DNA of 64,000 bases from positions 245,929 through 309,928 of the forward strand of contig NZ_PJBF01000058.1 in assembly GCF_002836505.1 (NCBI RefSeq), written 5' to 3'. Numbering within the stretch: position 1 is the stretch's first letter; each line of letters begins with the position of its first letter. Below, one piece after another: positions 1-8,645 of this stretch. This stretch comes from Psychrobacter sp. Choline-02u-9 (GTDB lineage Bacteria; Pseudomonadota; Gammaproteobacteria; Pseudomonadales; Moraxellaceae). The notes under the pieces were generated by a model that was not told the DNA's origin, ran no database searches, and saw only the letters and a list, made by a program, of their open reading frames with translations. Made by a program: the position numbers and the translations under genes.

Positions 1-216
1 AAAGGTGAAGTGTGGAGTGATGAGGACGAAGCGGCATTTAAAGCGCCAATACGTGAGATGTATGAAGAGCAAGGTCATCCGTATTATGCCACTGCACGTA
101 TGTGGGATGACGGCGTAATTGATCCTGCTGATACCCGTAATGTATTGGCTTTAGGACTAAGCGCGGCTTATAACGCACCGATTGAAGAGACGACATTTGG
201 GGTTTTTAGAATGTAA
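1..216 (+). CDS. mccB: methylcrotonyl-CoA carboxylase carboxyltransferase (beta) subunit, 3' end only
   Basis: Partial gene entering from the left edge; only the last 71 codons are visible, in frame from base 1. The tail [20 protein letters not shown] followed by [14 protein letters not shown] is the characteristic C-terminus of the carboxyltransferase subunit that moves CO2 from biotin to 3-methylcrotonyl-CoA in leucine breakdown. The biotin-carrying partner mccA lies downstream, with liuC between them. The stop codon TAA sits in the loop of a perfect 8-bp hairpin (206-225), and a degenerate copy of the window's short repeat family follows. The alternative, a propionyl-CoA carboxylase beta subunit, is less likely given the leucine genes alongside. 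Confidence 0.9.
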   Translation, partial: KGEVWSDEDEAAFKAPIREMYEEQGHPYYATARMWDDGVIDPADTRNVLALGLSAAYNAPIEETTFGVFRM

Positions 217-229
217 GCATTCTAAGATC

Positions 230-336
230 TCCCCATAATAAGCGACTATTGCGTTAACCTTATTTGAAGTATGGTTTGTACATCTACGCTTAGTCTTTGT
301 ACTTAGTTTCCTTGTATTAACATTATTATGGATTGA
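230..336. repeat. degenerate copy of the ~105-bp TA-type miniature element (copy 1)
   Basis: Shares the core GCGTTAACCT, then TTTGAAGTAT, a CATCTA block and a TTTCCTTGTA block, in the same order and spacing as the copies near 4380, 19864 and 62475. The terminal inverted repeats are poorly preserved (only an ATTGAC remnant at the right), so the ends are approximate. It fills most of the mccB-liuC gap. The relationship is seen by eye alignment; mobility is inferred from better-preserved copies. Confidence 0.6.
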
Positions 337-381
337 CAAAGAGTTTGTTTAAGTATTTACATAAAAAATATAGAGACAGTT

Positions 382-1191
382 ATGCAAAAAGACAGTGATA
401 AAAATTATAAAAGCCTACTGGTTAAAGTGGAGCAGCATGTGGCGACAGTGACATTGAATCGTCCCGAGATACGTAATGCCTTTAACGATGAAATGATTGC
501 TGAGCTAACTGATGCTTTTAGTACGCTTGGTGCTGATGATGAGGTACGTGTCATTGTGCTAGCGGCTGCTGGTAAGGCATTTTGTGCAGGCGCTGACCTT
601 AATTGGATGCGTGCCATGGCGGATTATAGCTATGAAGAAAATCTAGCGGATGCTGATAAATTGGCGCAAATGCTTAAGACTATTTATGAATGTCCTAAGC
701 CGACAGTTGCGGCTATTCAAGGTGATGTATACGCAGGTGGCATGGGTCTGGTCGCTGTTTGTGATGTGGCTATCGCCGTTAAGATTGCTAATTTCTGTCT
801 GAGTGAAGTGCGTTTAGGGTTGGCACCTGCCACTATTAGTCCTTATGTTATCCGAGCGCTAGGCGCTAGAGCATCGCAGCGTTATTTTTTAAGTGCTGAA
901 GTGTTTGATGCCAAAAAGGCGCGTCAGCTTGGCTTTATCCATGAGCGTGTTAGCGAAGAGTGGCTAGGCGATGAAGTGGCTGCGTTCTGTAATAAGGTCG
1001 TCAAAAATAGCCCTGACGCGGTAAAAACCTGCAAACAGCTATTACACGATGTCGCTGGTGCACCTATTACAGATGAGCTTATTGCTGACACGGTCAAAGG
1101 TATCGCTGATATCCGCTCATCAAAGCAAGGCCGCGAGGGGGTACAAGCATTTTTGCAAAAGCGTAAACCTGATTGGCTAATGGCAGACTAA
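382..1191 (+). CDS. liuC: enoyl-CoA hydratase/isomerase family protein, probable methylglutaconyl-CoA hydratase
   Basis: Crotonase-fold protein of 269 aa, the usual family length. It should hydrate 3-methylglutaconyl-CoA to HMG-CoA, the step between methylcrotonyl-CoA carboxylase and HMG-CoA lyase, whose genes flank it. The oxyanion-hole segment FCAGADLNWM is at residues 67-76 and GDVYAGGMGL at 114-123. Glu142 in SEVRLGLAPA is the likely catalytic acid; the first Glu found in classical hydratases is a Gly here, which I recall from LiuC proteins. The liuC assignment rests on both motifs and operon position. The start ATG at 382 lies about 45 bases past the repeat. Confidence 0.85.
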   Translation: MQKDSDKNYKSLLVKVEQHVATVTLNRPEIRNAFNDEMIAELTDAFSTLGADDEVRVIVLAAAGKAFCAGADLNWMRAMADYSYEENLADADKLAQMLKTIYECPKPTVAAIQGDVYAGGMGLVAVCDVAIAVKIANFCLSEVRLGLAPATISPYVIRALGARASQRYFLSAEVFDAKKARQLGFIHERVSEEWLGDEVAAFCNKVVKNSPDAVKTCKQLLHDVAGAPITDELIADTVKGIADIRSSKQGREGVQAFLQKRKPDWLMAD

Positions 1192-1268
1192 CTAGTAGTA
1201 GAACAATGATAGGTAAATGGGCAAATAGACAAGACGTCAAATAATAACGACAAGACACAGGGATAGTT

Positions 1269-3380
1269 ATGTTTTCTAAAATTCTAATCGCCAACCGTGG
1301 TGAAATTGCTTGCCGAGTGGCTGCGACTGCTAAGCGTCTTGGCATCAGTACCGTTGCTGTTTATTCTGATGCGGATCGTGAGGCCAAGCATGTGGCTGTC
1401 TGTGATGAGGCTATCTATTTGGGCGGTTCGGCACCGAAAGACAGTTATCTCAAAGGCGATGCTATTATTGCTATCGCTAAGCAAACGGGTGCTCAGGCGA
1501 TTCATCCAGGATATGGGTTTTTGAGTGAAAATGCAGACTTTGCACAGGCTTGCCAAGATGCTGGTTTGGTGTTTATCGGTCCATCAGCGGATGCTATCCG
1601 TGCCATGGGCGGCAAGTCTGAGTCTAAGCGCTTGATGGAGTCAGCTGGTGTGCCGCTGATACCGGGCTATCATGGTGACAATCAAGACGCACAGTTTTTG
1701 CAGCAGCAGGCCGATAATATTGGCTATCCTGTCTTGATTAAAGCGAGTGCAGGTGGCGGCGGTAAAGGCATGCGTATCGTTGAAAAAAGCAGCGATTTTA
1801 TTGACCTGTTAGATTCATGTCGCCGTGAAGCGGTTACCAGTTTTGGCAATGATCAAGTGTTGGTCGAAAAATACGCGCTAAAACCACGTCATATCGAAAT
1901 CCAAGTATTTGGTGATACGCATGGCAATTATGTGCATCTATTTGAGCGTGATTGCTCAGTACAACGTCGCCATCAAAAAGTACTAGAAGAAGCGCCAGCG
2001 CCCGGTGTCGATACTGCCATGCGTGAAGCAATGGGCACAGCGGCAATCGAAGCAGCACGTGCGGTTGATTACGTGGGTGCAGGTACGGTTGAATTTATTG
2101 TGGAGCAGCGTGAAGACTCTATGAATTTTTATTTCATGGAAATGAACACGCGCTTGCAAGTTGAGCATCCAGTTAGTGAAGCGATTACTGGTGTCGATTT
2201 GGTCGAGTGGCAGCTGTTGGTCGCTGCGGGTCAGCCATTGCCAAAATCGCAAGACGATTTGACGATCAATGGTCATGCGATCGAAGCGCGTATCTGTGCT
2301 GAAAACCCTGACAATAATTTTTTACCAGCGACAGGAACGTTGTTTACCTATCAGAAGCCTGAGCACAGCCCCTTTGTCATTGATAAAAACGGCGCTGATG
2401 TACGTATCGACGATGGCGTACGAGAGGGTGATGTCATCAGTCCTTTTTATGACTCTATGATTGCCAAGCTTATCGTCCATGCTCCTACGCGCGAGCAAGC
2501 TCTAGCGAGACTAGATCGGGCATTGGCGCAGACACGTATTGTGGGTTTGCCAAATAACGTGGCATTTTTGCGTTATATTTTAAATACTGACTCATTTAGC
2601 AAAGCCAATCTCGATACTGCCTTGATAGAGCGTGAGCAGGATAAGCTTTTTGACCAGCATCCACTGGAATTACCGACGCTTGTGGTGACGGGTATTGCGC
2701 AGCAGCTTGCGAGCGAAGCGACTACGCATGGCTCAGATCCATTTAGTAAGCCAACGGGTTTTCGTGCTTATAGCGATTATACAAGGTCGTTTAGCTTGGT
2801 TTATGATGAGCAGGCTTATAGCGCTCGCATCAGTAATTGGCATAATGCGAGTTGTGCTGATAGCAAAAAAGGCGGCGATAATCTCAGTAGCTTTACGCTC
2901 GTCATTAGCAAAGAAATCGCGAATACGCAGGATGATAGCAATATCAATGTAGCGGCTCAGACCGAAACGGTTTATGAAGGTCAGATCAGCTATGACAGCA
3001 GTGACGCGCACAATCATACCTTGTGGTTAGAGGGTGCACGTATCAGTGCCCAAAGCTGGGTAAATAACGAGACAGTCTACGTATTCACAGATAGCGGACG
3101 TGATGAAATTACGCTTGTCGACGTAATGGCACATGTGGGCGAAGACACAGCAGCGATTGGCAGTTTAAAGTCACCAATGCCAGGGCAAGTGGTTGCATTC
3201 AAAGTAGCTGTTGGCGATACTGTGAAAAAAGGCGAGCCACTTGCCGTCATCGAAGCTATGAAAATCGAACATACCATTACCGCACCGACAGATGGTGTGG
3301 TAGCAGAGCTATTATTTGCAGCAGGTGATTTGGTCGCTGATGGTGATGAGCTACTGCGCATCGATAGCGAAAGCGCATAG
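1269..3380 (+). CDS. mccA: methylcrotonyl-CoA carboxylase biotin-containing (alpha) subunit
   Basis: Carboxylates enzyme-bound biotin using ATP and bicarbonate, then supplies CO2 to MccB in leucine degradation. The 703-aa protein has the expected order: biotin carboxylase N-terminal domain from residue 1 (ILIANRGEIACRV), ATP-grasp domain with the glycine-rich ASAGGGGKGMRIV loop and EMNTRLQVEHPVSE active-site segment, biotin carboxylase C-domain, a variable linker, and a biotinyl domain at about 635-703. The biotin-accepting lysine is Lys665 in EAMKIEH. It lies in the liu cluster 77 bp after liuC. It needs the biotin ligase encoded at 6674-7615. Confidence 0.95.
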   Translation: MFSKILIANRGEIACRVAATAKRLGISTVAVYSDADREAKHVAVCDEAIYLGGSAPKDSYLKGDAIIAIAKQTGAQAIHPGYGFLSENADFAQACQDAGLVFIGPSADAIRAMGGKSESKRLMESAGVPLIPGYHGDNQDAQFLQQQADNIGYPVLIKASAGGGGKGMRIVEKSSDFIDLLDSCRREAVTSFGNDQVLVEKYALKPRHIEIQVFGDTHGNYVHLFERDCSVQRRHQKVLEEAPAPGVDTAMREAMGTAAIEAARAVDYVGAGTVEFIVEQREDSMNFYFMEMNTRLQVEHPVSEAITGVDLVEWQLLVAAGQPLPKSQDDLTINGHAIEARICAENPDNNFLPATGTLFTYQKPEHSPFVIDKNGADVRIDDGVREGDVISPFYDSMIAKLIVHAPTREQALARLDRALAQTRIVGLPNNVAFLRYILNTDSFSKANLDTALIEREQDKLFDQHPLELPTLVVTGIAQQLASEATTHGSDPFSKPTGFRAYSDYTRSFSLVYDEQAYSARISNWHNASCADSKKGGDNLSSFTLVISKEIANTQDDSNINVAAQTETVYEGQISYDSSDAHNHTLWLEGARISAQSWVNNETVYVFTDSGRDEITLVDVMAHVGEDTAAIGSLKSPMPGQVVAFKVAVGDTVKKGEPLAVIEAMKIEHTITAPTDGVVAELLFAAGDLVADGDELLRIDSESA

Positions 3381-3439
3381 CTGACGAAGCCTAATAAGAA
3401 AGCCTCACAAAAGGGCAAATAACAAATAGGACGACAAGT

Positions 3440-4375
3440 ATGAGCCATTCGTATCCAGAGCATTCGTACCCTGAACAGGTCAGCATCGTTGATGTCAGTC
3501 CACGTGATGGGCTACAAAACGAATCGATGACGGTGCCGACTGAAGTTAAGCAAACGCTTATCAATGATTTGATTGCAGCGGGTGTCAAAAAATTGGAAGC
3601 GACCAGTTTTGTTTCGCCAAAGTGGGTGCCACAAATGGGTGATAATAGTGAGTTGCTCGATGCACTAGCACCAACGCGGCAGACGGACGTCTGCTACTCG
3701 GTACTGGTACCCAATATGCGTGGCTTTGAAAACGCCATCGTACATCGTCCAGATGAAATCGTCATCTTTGGCTCAGCCAGCGAAACCTTTAGTCAAAAAA
3801 ACATCAATTGTAGTATCGATGAGAGTATAGAACGTTTTGCGCCAGTAGCTGCTGCGGCAAAAGCGCAAGGCATCAAAGTACGTGGCGTGATCTCTTGTAC
3901 GGTCGGTTGTCCTTATGAAGGTGACATTGACCCCAGCCAAGTAGCGTATGTGACCAAGCGGTTGATTGATATTGGTTCAGAGCAAATTGGCATTGCCGAT
4001 ACGATCGGTGTGGGTACGCCGCTCAAAGTACAACGAGCATTGCAAGCTGCACTTGAGTATGCTGATATCTCTATGCTATCAGGTCATTTCCATGATACTT
4101 ATGGCCAGGCACTAAGCAATACTCTGGCTGCCTTGCAGATGGGTGTGAGTGAGTTTGATACCTCTGTCGCTGGCTTGGGCGGTTGTCCTTATGCCAAAGG
4201 CGCAACGGGCAATGTCGCGACCGAAGATGTGGTGTATATGCTGCATGGCATGGGTATCAGCACGGGTATCGATTTGGATAAATTGGTCGTGGCAGGCGAG
4301 CGTATCAGTGTGTTCTTAAAGCGTCCGAATGGCTCAAATGTGGCGCGTGCCATCATTAATAAACGTCAGTCTTAA
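3440..4375 (+). CDS. liuE: hydroxymethylglutaryl-CoA lyase
   Basis: Cleaves HMG-CoA to acetoacetate and acetyl-CoA, the last step of leucine catabolism. The 311-aa TIM-barrel protein shows PRDGLQNE at residues 21-28 (metal and substrate site), GHFHDTYGQAL with metal-ligand histidines, and the family signature around GGCPYAKGATGN with active-site Cys249. Its length matches bacterial members. It follows mccA by 59 bp on the same strand, which suits co-transcription. A mobile repeat begins 4 bases after the stop codon and separates it from the dehydrogenase gene. Confidence 0.93.
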   Translation: MSHSYPEHSYPEQVSIVDVSPRDGLQNESMTVPTEVKQTLINDLIAAGVKKLEATSFVSPKWVPQMGDNSELLDALAPTRQTDVCYSVLVPNMRGFENAIVHRPDEIVIFGSASETFSQKNINCSIDESIERFAPVAAAAKAQGIKVRGVISCTVGCPYEGDIDPSQVAYVTKRLIDIGSEQIGIADTIGVGTPLKVQRALQAALEYADISMLSGHFHDTYGQALSNTLAALQMGVSEFDTSVAGLGGCPYAKGATGNVATEDVVYMLHGMGISTGIDLDKLVVAGERISVFLKRPNGSNVARAIINKRQS

Positions 4376-4379
4376 TTAG

Positions 4380-4481
4380 TATAGTCAATGCACTGTGAAG
4401 GTATGACAGCGTTAACCTCGTTTGAAGTATTTACATCTATACTCGGTTGCCTTGTCACAGTTTCACATTAAGTTGACTATG
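4380..4481. repeat. TA-type miniature inverted-repeat element (copy 2)
   Basis: About 101 bp bounded by TATAGTCAATG at the left and AAGTTGACTATG at the right, which are inverted copies of each other. The interior carries GCGTTAACCTCGTTTGAAGT and a CTCGGTTGCCTTGT block shared with copies at 19864 and 62475. It lies between the HMG-CoA lyase and isovaleryl-CoA dehydrogenase genes and contains no reading frame. It could affect transcription passing through the cluster, but nothing in the sequence proves this. Confidence 0.75.
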
Positions 4482-4575
4482 ACATTAAAAACGGTATCAA
4501 AAATACAGTTACATTAGCTTTAAAAAACAGATTAAAATTCAAGATATTAAAAATATTTATATACAAGGAATAGTT

Positions 4576-5763
4576 ATGAGTTTACCTGGATTAAATTTTC
4601 AACTTGGCGAAGATATTGACGCCCTACGTGATGTCGTACAGCAGTTTGCAGCAAACGAGATCGCTTCACGTGCTGCTGAGATTGATAGCAGTGATGAGTT
4701 CCCAATGGATCTGTGGCAGAAGATGGGTGACCTCGGTCTACATGGCATTACCGTTCCTGAAGAATATGGCGGCTCCAATATGGGCTATGTTGCCCATATG
4801 GTCGCGATGGAAGAGATTAGCCGAGCTTCGGCATCAGTCGCGCTTAGCTACGGCGCACACTCTAATCTATGTATTAACCAAATCAAACGTAACGGCTCTG
4901 AGGCGCAAAAGCAGAAATATCTGCCAAAACTAATCAACGGTGAATTCATCGGTGCATTGGCAATGAGTGAGACAGGCGCTGGCTCAGATGTGGTAAGTAT
5001 GAAGCTAAAAGCAGAAGAAAAAGACGGTAGCTATATTTTGAACGGTAGCAAAATGTGGATCACCAATGGCCCTGACGCGGACGTGATGGTAGTCTATGCC
5101 AAGACCAACCCTGAGATGGGTGCAAAAGGCATGACGGCCTTTATCGTTGAAAAAGGCATGGAAGGTTTTGGTACAGCGCAAAAGCTAGATAAGCTCGGCA
5201 TGCGCGGTAGCCATACTGGCGAGATGACTTTTAATAATGTAAAAGTACCAAGCGAAAATATCTTGGGTGGTCTCAATGAAGGCGTCAAGGTGCTGATGAG
5301 CGGTCTAGATTACGAGCGCGCTGTATTGGCCGCAGGCCCTATCGGTATCATGCAGGCAGTGATGGACAATGTCGTGCCTTATATCCACGATCGTAAACAG
5401 TTTGGTCAAGCGATCGGTGAATTCCAGCTTATTCAAGGTAAAGTTGCGGACATGTATACGATACTACAAGCCGGTCGTAGCTTCTTATACACTGTCGGGA
5501 AAAACCTCGATATGTTGGACGCGCGCGGTGCTGGTCATAGTCGAGAAGTGCGTAAAGATTGCGCCAGTGTGATTTTATGGTGTGCCGAAAAAGCCACATG
5601 GATGGCAGGCGAGGGCATTCAAATATTTGGCGGCAACGGCTACACCAATGAGTATCCACTTGGTCGCTACTGGCGTGATGCCAAGCTGTATGAAATTGGC
5701 GCAGGTACCAGTGAAATCCGCCGTATGCTAGTCGGTCGTGAGCTGTTTAACGAGACCAAATAA
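4576..5763 (+). CDS. liuA: isovaleryl-CoA dehydrogenase
   Basis: FAD-dependent acyl-CoA dehydrogenase of 395 aa that oxidises isovaleryl-CoA to 3-methylcrotonyl-CoA, the substrate of MccAB. Visible motifs are [12 protein letters not shown] (127-138) and WITNG (161-165) of the FAD/substrate site, [13 protein letters not shown] with Glu247 in the position used as base by isovaleryl-CoA dehydrogenases, and the C-terminal [11 protein letters not shown] signature. The start follows an AAGGAA ribosome site. In well-known liu operons liuA comes first; here it is last and set apart by a repeat-containing gap of about 200 bp, so it may have its own promoter. A bidirectional terminator follows. Confidence 0.92.
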   Translation: MSLPGLNFQLGEDIDALRDVVQQFAANEIASRAAEIDSSDEFPMDLWQKMGDLGLHGITVPEEYGGSNMGYVAHMVAMEEISRASASVALSYGAHSNLCINQIKRNGSEAQKQKYLPKLINGEFIGALAMSETGAGSDVVSMKLKAEEKDGSYILNGSKMWITNGPDADVMVVYAKTNPEMGAKGMTAFIVEKGMEGFGTAQKLDKLGMRGSHTGEMTFNNVKVPSENILGGLNEGVKVLMSGLDYERAVLAAGPIGIMQAVMDNVVPYIHDRKQFGQAIGEFQLIQGKVADMYTILQAGRSFLYTVGKNLDMLDARGAGHSREVRKDCASVILWCAEKATWMAGEGIQIFGGNGYTNEYPLGRYWRDAKLYEIGAGTSEIRRMLVGRELFNETK

Positions 5764-5804
5764 GAAGTAACTAATGATGCCTTAGCTATTTTCTAATATA
5801 AAAT

Positions 5805-5840
5805 AAAAAAGCAGCACGCTTAAAACATGCTGCTTTTTTT
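5805..5840. terminator. bidirectional rho-independent terminator between liuA and coaX
   Basis: An AGCAGCA/TGCTGCT stem is flanked by an A-run on the left and a T-run on the right, so it can stop transcription from both the converging liuA (+) and coaX (-) genes. Confidence 0.85.
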
Positions 5841-5873
5841 GTGTCAACGTCGAACTGAATTATCTATAAGCGG

Positions 5874-6602
5874 TTAAGACTTATTGCGATAATCAAAGTA
5901 TCTTGCCAAACCATTTAGTAATAAATCATCACGCAAGCGTACGGGACGATTAACATGCTGCGAGATAATGGCTGCATCACCACCTGTCATAATCAATTCA
6001 AAATTAGGATGACGATGGCTAATCTCATTGATTGCGCCGACGATAGAGAGCAAAATACCGCGATGTACTGCGTCTTGAGTGGTCAAGCCTTGGTTGACGC
6101 TATCAAAAGTACCGTTCGAGATAGTGATTTGCTTAGTACCAGAGAACAGTGACTCACGTTGCAGGTAGATGCTGGGGAAAATATAACCGCCCAGATGCTC
6201 AGCATGATCAATCAAATCAATGGTCACCGCTGTGCCACAACCAATCACACACTGGCGTTTTTTCTTATCGACCGCACCGAGCATCTGTAGCCAGCGATCA
6301 CAGCCGAGCTGCTGATCATTGTAAGCACTTTTCATCAGCGCGTGCGCCGCATCGACATGGACAAACTCAAACGGAATATTCAAACGACTGAGCGTCTCTG
6401 ATACTTTGGCATTAAGGTTATCGCCCAATACTGATGAGATACCAATAAAGTCAGGCGCGTAACGCTCAAAGCGATCGGTCAGACCCATGAGTAATTCGGC
6501 AGGCGCTTGCAAATGTTGTTTGGCATCATGTGTGACTATCTGACCGATATCATCGGTGAGCCAGTATTTCAGGCGGGTATTTCCAAGATCAAGCCAGAGC
6601 AT
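5874..6602 (-). CDS. coaX: type III pantothenate kinase
   Basis: Phosphorylates pantothenate, the first step of coenzyme A synthesis, in the cytoplasm. The 242-aa ASKHA-fold protein starts MLWLDLGNTRLKYW, whose DLGNTRLK is the ATP phosphate-binding loop. GCDRWLQMLGA and GCGTAVTIDLI are further family motifs. CoaX enzymes are feedback-insensitive and unrelated to CoaA. birA lies upstream on the same strand; coaX-birA pairing is known in other proteobacteria. The 71-bp gap to birA suggests one transcript reading birA then coaX. Confidence 0.93.
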   Translation of the reverse strand: MLWLDLGNTRLKYWLTDDIGQIVTHDAKQHLQAPAELLMGLTDRFERYAPDFIGISSVLGDNLNAKVSETLSRLNIPFEFVHVDAAHALMKSAYNDQQLGCDRWLQMLGAVDKKKRQCVIGCGTAVTIDLIDHAEHLGGYIFPSIYLQRESLFSGTKQITISNGTFDSVNQGLTTQDAVHRGILLSIVGAINEISHRHPNFELIMTGGDAAIISQHVNRPVRLRDDLLLNGLARYFDYRNKS

Positions 6603-6660
6603 AAAATTCCCTTTATATAGCGCTCGTTAATGATGGTGCTCGTCAGTGTTATGATTAAGC

Positions 6661-6676
6661 CTAGGGCGTGTCCCTA
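6661..6676. repeat. solo palindromic repeat end overlapping the birA stop codon
   Basis: CTAGGGCGTGTCCCTA is a near-perfect palindrome that matches the ends of the 157-bp element at 30256-30412 (TAGGGC-TGTCCCTA pattern). Its last three bases form the birA stop codon TAG on the minus strand, so the repeat has become part of the gene's end. No second end is visible nearby. Confidence 0.55.
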
Positions 6677-7615
6677 ATAAATAACGTCAATACGTCCAGT
6701 AAAAAGCGTAGAAATCTTACCGTTATCTTGCTGTAATTGCAAACACCCATGAGTGTCGACACCGCAAGCGACTCCCGTCATGACTTTTTTCTCATTATTA
6801 TAGTCTTGGGTAACACGTAAACGCAGACCGGTTAGCGCATCCATCGCTGCAAACTGCTGCAAAAATCCATCTAAATAATAGGTATGCCCCGTTGGTTTTT
6901 CTATACCCAAATGCTCAAAGCGGGTCATCGCTGCCATCAGTGCCGTCGTCATTTGCTGATACAATGTTTGTAAGTCTGGCAGGCGAGTGGCTTGTGTTGC
7001 TGGCTGCAGCATTGCATAGATGTCTTGTAAGCTGATCGCTTGATAACTCATCCCCTCAGACGTTTGAGCGGTGAGTGTTGGCGCAGCTTTTACATTTAAC
7101 CCAATGCCTAGCACCACACCAACCAACTTGCCAGATTTGGTCACTGGTTCTATCAAGATGCCAGCGAGTTTTTGAAAGGGTAGTGTTTGCTGATGTGCCT
7201 CACCGCTATCCAATAACGCAGGCTTAACATCTTGAGATGGATAAAACCCTAAGTCATTTGCCCATTTTACCCCAATTGGCGTCAGTCCCTGCGCTTGTAG
7301 TTGCTCGTTCAACATTTGAATGACGGGCATTTTTGCCAGCTCAAGACCAATGATGAGCGATAATAAGCCACTGATTGGCATATGCACAGGATGGTATAGC
7401 GACAGATAGACATTGCCGCGCGGTGATTGCCACGAGCGCCCGTGCTGACCACGACCTGCGCTTTGGGTTTCCGCGGTCAAAACGTGTACGGTGGCGACAT
7501 CTAACGCCCCGTTTTGCAAGGCTTCTATCAGCTCGCTATTGGTCGAGGCGCTACTAGCCACATGACGGTGATTGAGCTCGGATAAATAGGTAGAAAAACT
7601 AGTGAGTGGCGGCAT
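6674..7615 (-). CDS. birA: biotin--[acetyl-CoA-carboxylase] ligase, without HTH domain
   Basis: Attaches biotin via biotinyl-5'-AMP to the carrier lysine of carboxylases such as MccA (Lys665) and AccB. The catalytic domain begins almost at the N-terminus: STNSEL at 24-29, then AETQSAGRGQHGRSW (48-62), the biotinyl-AMP binding loop, and GVKWANDL with the conserved lysine. A C-terminal SH3-like domain ends the 313-aa protein. The winged-helix repressor domain of E. coli BirA is absent, so this protein should not repress biotin genes. The stop codon lies inside a palindromic repeat. Confidence 0.92.
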   Translation of the reverse strand: MPPLTSFSTYLSELNHRHVASSASTNSELIEALQNGALDVATVHVLTAETQSAGRGQHGRSWQSPRGNVYLSLYHPVHMPISGLLSLIIGLELAKMPVIQMLNEQLQAQGLTPIGVKWANDLGFYPSQDVKPALLDSGEAHQQTLPFQKLAGILIEPVTKSGKLVGVVLGIGLNVKAAPTLTAQTSEGMSYQAISLQDIYAMLQPATQATRLPDLQTLYQQMTTALMAAMTRFEHLGIEKPTGHTYYLDGFLQQFAAMDALTGLRLRVTQDYNNEKKVMTGVACGVDTHGCLQLQQDNGKISTLFTGRIDVIY

Positions 7616-7787
7616 AAGTTTAGTCGATGTGGTTAAAGGAAACTTTGATATACTGAGCGATTGTTGTGGTCAGACAGTACCGAGTAAACAGCATAAAGGT
7701 CGCGCTGAGATTTGGCAAATACAATTAAGCACGCCTAAGCGCCAATGAGTACTATAGCGCCAGTCAGTATTATAAAAGGTTCGTTCT

Positions 7788-8594
7788 ATGATGTTATATG
7801 TGTGGTTTGTGATTGCAGGCGCGTTTGCGGGTGTCAGCGCGGGCTTGTTTGGCGTCGGCGGTGGCATGATTATCGTGCCTGCATTGGTCTGGATTTTTAC
7901 CGCTTATGACTTTTCGCCAGAAGTAATCACCCATTTGGCCATTGGTACGTCGTTGGCGACCATCGTTGTAACTTCAATCAGCTCACTGACGGCACATAAC
8001 AAGCGCGGCGGCGTGCGCTGGGAAGTATGGCGCAAGATGGCGCTTGGATTGGTCATCGGTAGTTTGGTCGGTGCGGGTATCGCGGATATGATTGATGGAC
8101 AAGCACTACAGGCTATCATTGGTTTCGGTGCGCTATTGGTCGCCTTAAAAATGCTGTTCTTTTCAAATAAAGAACAAGTGGGTAAACCGCTACCATCGGC
8201 CGGTGTCCAGTTTGGTGCAGGTACTGGCATTGGGATGGCGTCCTCTATTTTTGGCATTGGCGGCGGCAGCTTGACCGTACCGTTTTTGAACTGGGCAGGG
8301 CTTCCGATGAAACAGTCGGTCGGCACATCAGCAGCATGCGGTCTACCAATTGCCTTGGCTGGGGCAGCAGGGTTTGCTTGGTTCGGTCAAGACGTGGTCA
8401 ACCTGCCTGAGGGTACGATAGGGTTTGTCCATGTCACAGGATTTTTGTTTATTTCAGTCGCCAGCTTTGCGATGGCAAAAGTTGGCGCCAAGCTTGCCCA
8501 TGTCTTACCTGCACTGATGCTTAAGCGCGCATTTGGTATGTTGTTAATATTTGTTGGAGGGCAGTTGTTACTGAGTGGATTGGGTGTTTTATAG
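7788..8594 (+). CDS. sulfite exporter TauE/SafE family permease
   Basis: Integral membrane protein of 268 aa with about eight hydrophobic segments in two homologous halves. Each half opens with a glycine-rich loop typical of the family: GLFGVGGGMIIVPAL near residues 20-34 and SIFGIGGGSLTVPFL near 153-167. Family members are implicated in moving sulfite, sulfonates or other organic anions across the inner membrane; the substrate cannot be read from sequence. Two ATG codons in tandem start the frame. It diverges from birA with a 172-bp gap, and an unrecognised gene follows 51 bp downstream. Confidence 0.88.
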   Translation: MMLYVWFVIAGAFAGVSAGLFGVGGGMIIVPALVWIFTAYDFSPEVITHLAIGTSLATIVVTSISSLTAHNKRGGVRWEVWRKMALGLVIGSLVGAGIADMIDGQALQAIIGFGALLVALKMLFFSNKEQVGKPLPSAGVQFGAGTGIGMASSIFGIGGGSLTVPFLNWAGLPMKQSVGTSAACGLPIALAGAAGFAWFGQDVVNLPEGTIGFVHVTGFLFISVASFAMAKVGAKLAHVLPALMLKRAFGMLLIFVGGQLLLSGLGVL

Positions 8595-8645
8595 CAATAA
8601 TGAGTTTTTATAAAATTAGTATGCAAACCGTGAGACATTATTAGT

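Noticed and set aside
3077..3463. Minus-strand frame across the mccA 3' end
   Set aside because: It overlaps the conserved biotinyl domain coding sequence and shows no recognisable protein pattern.
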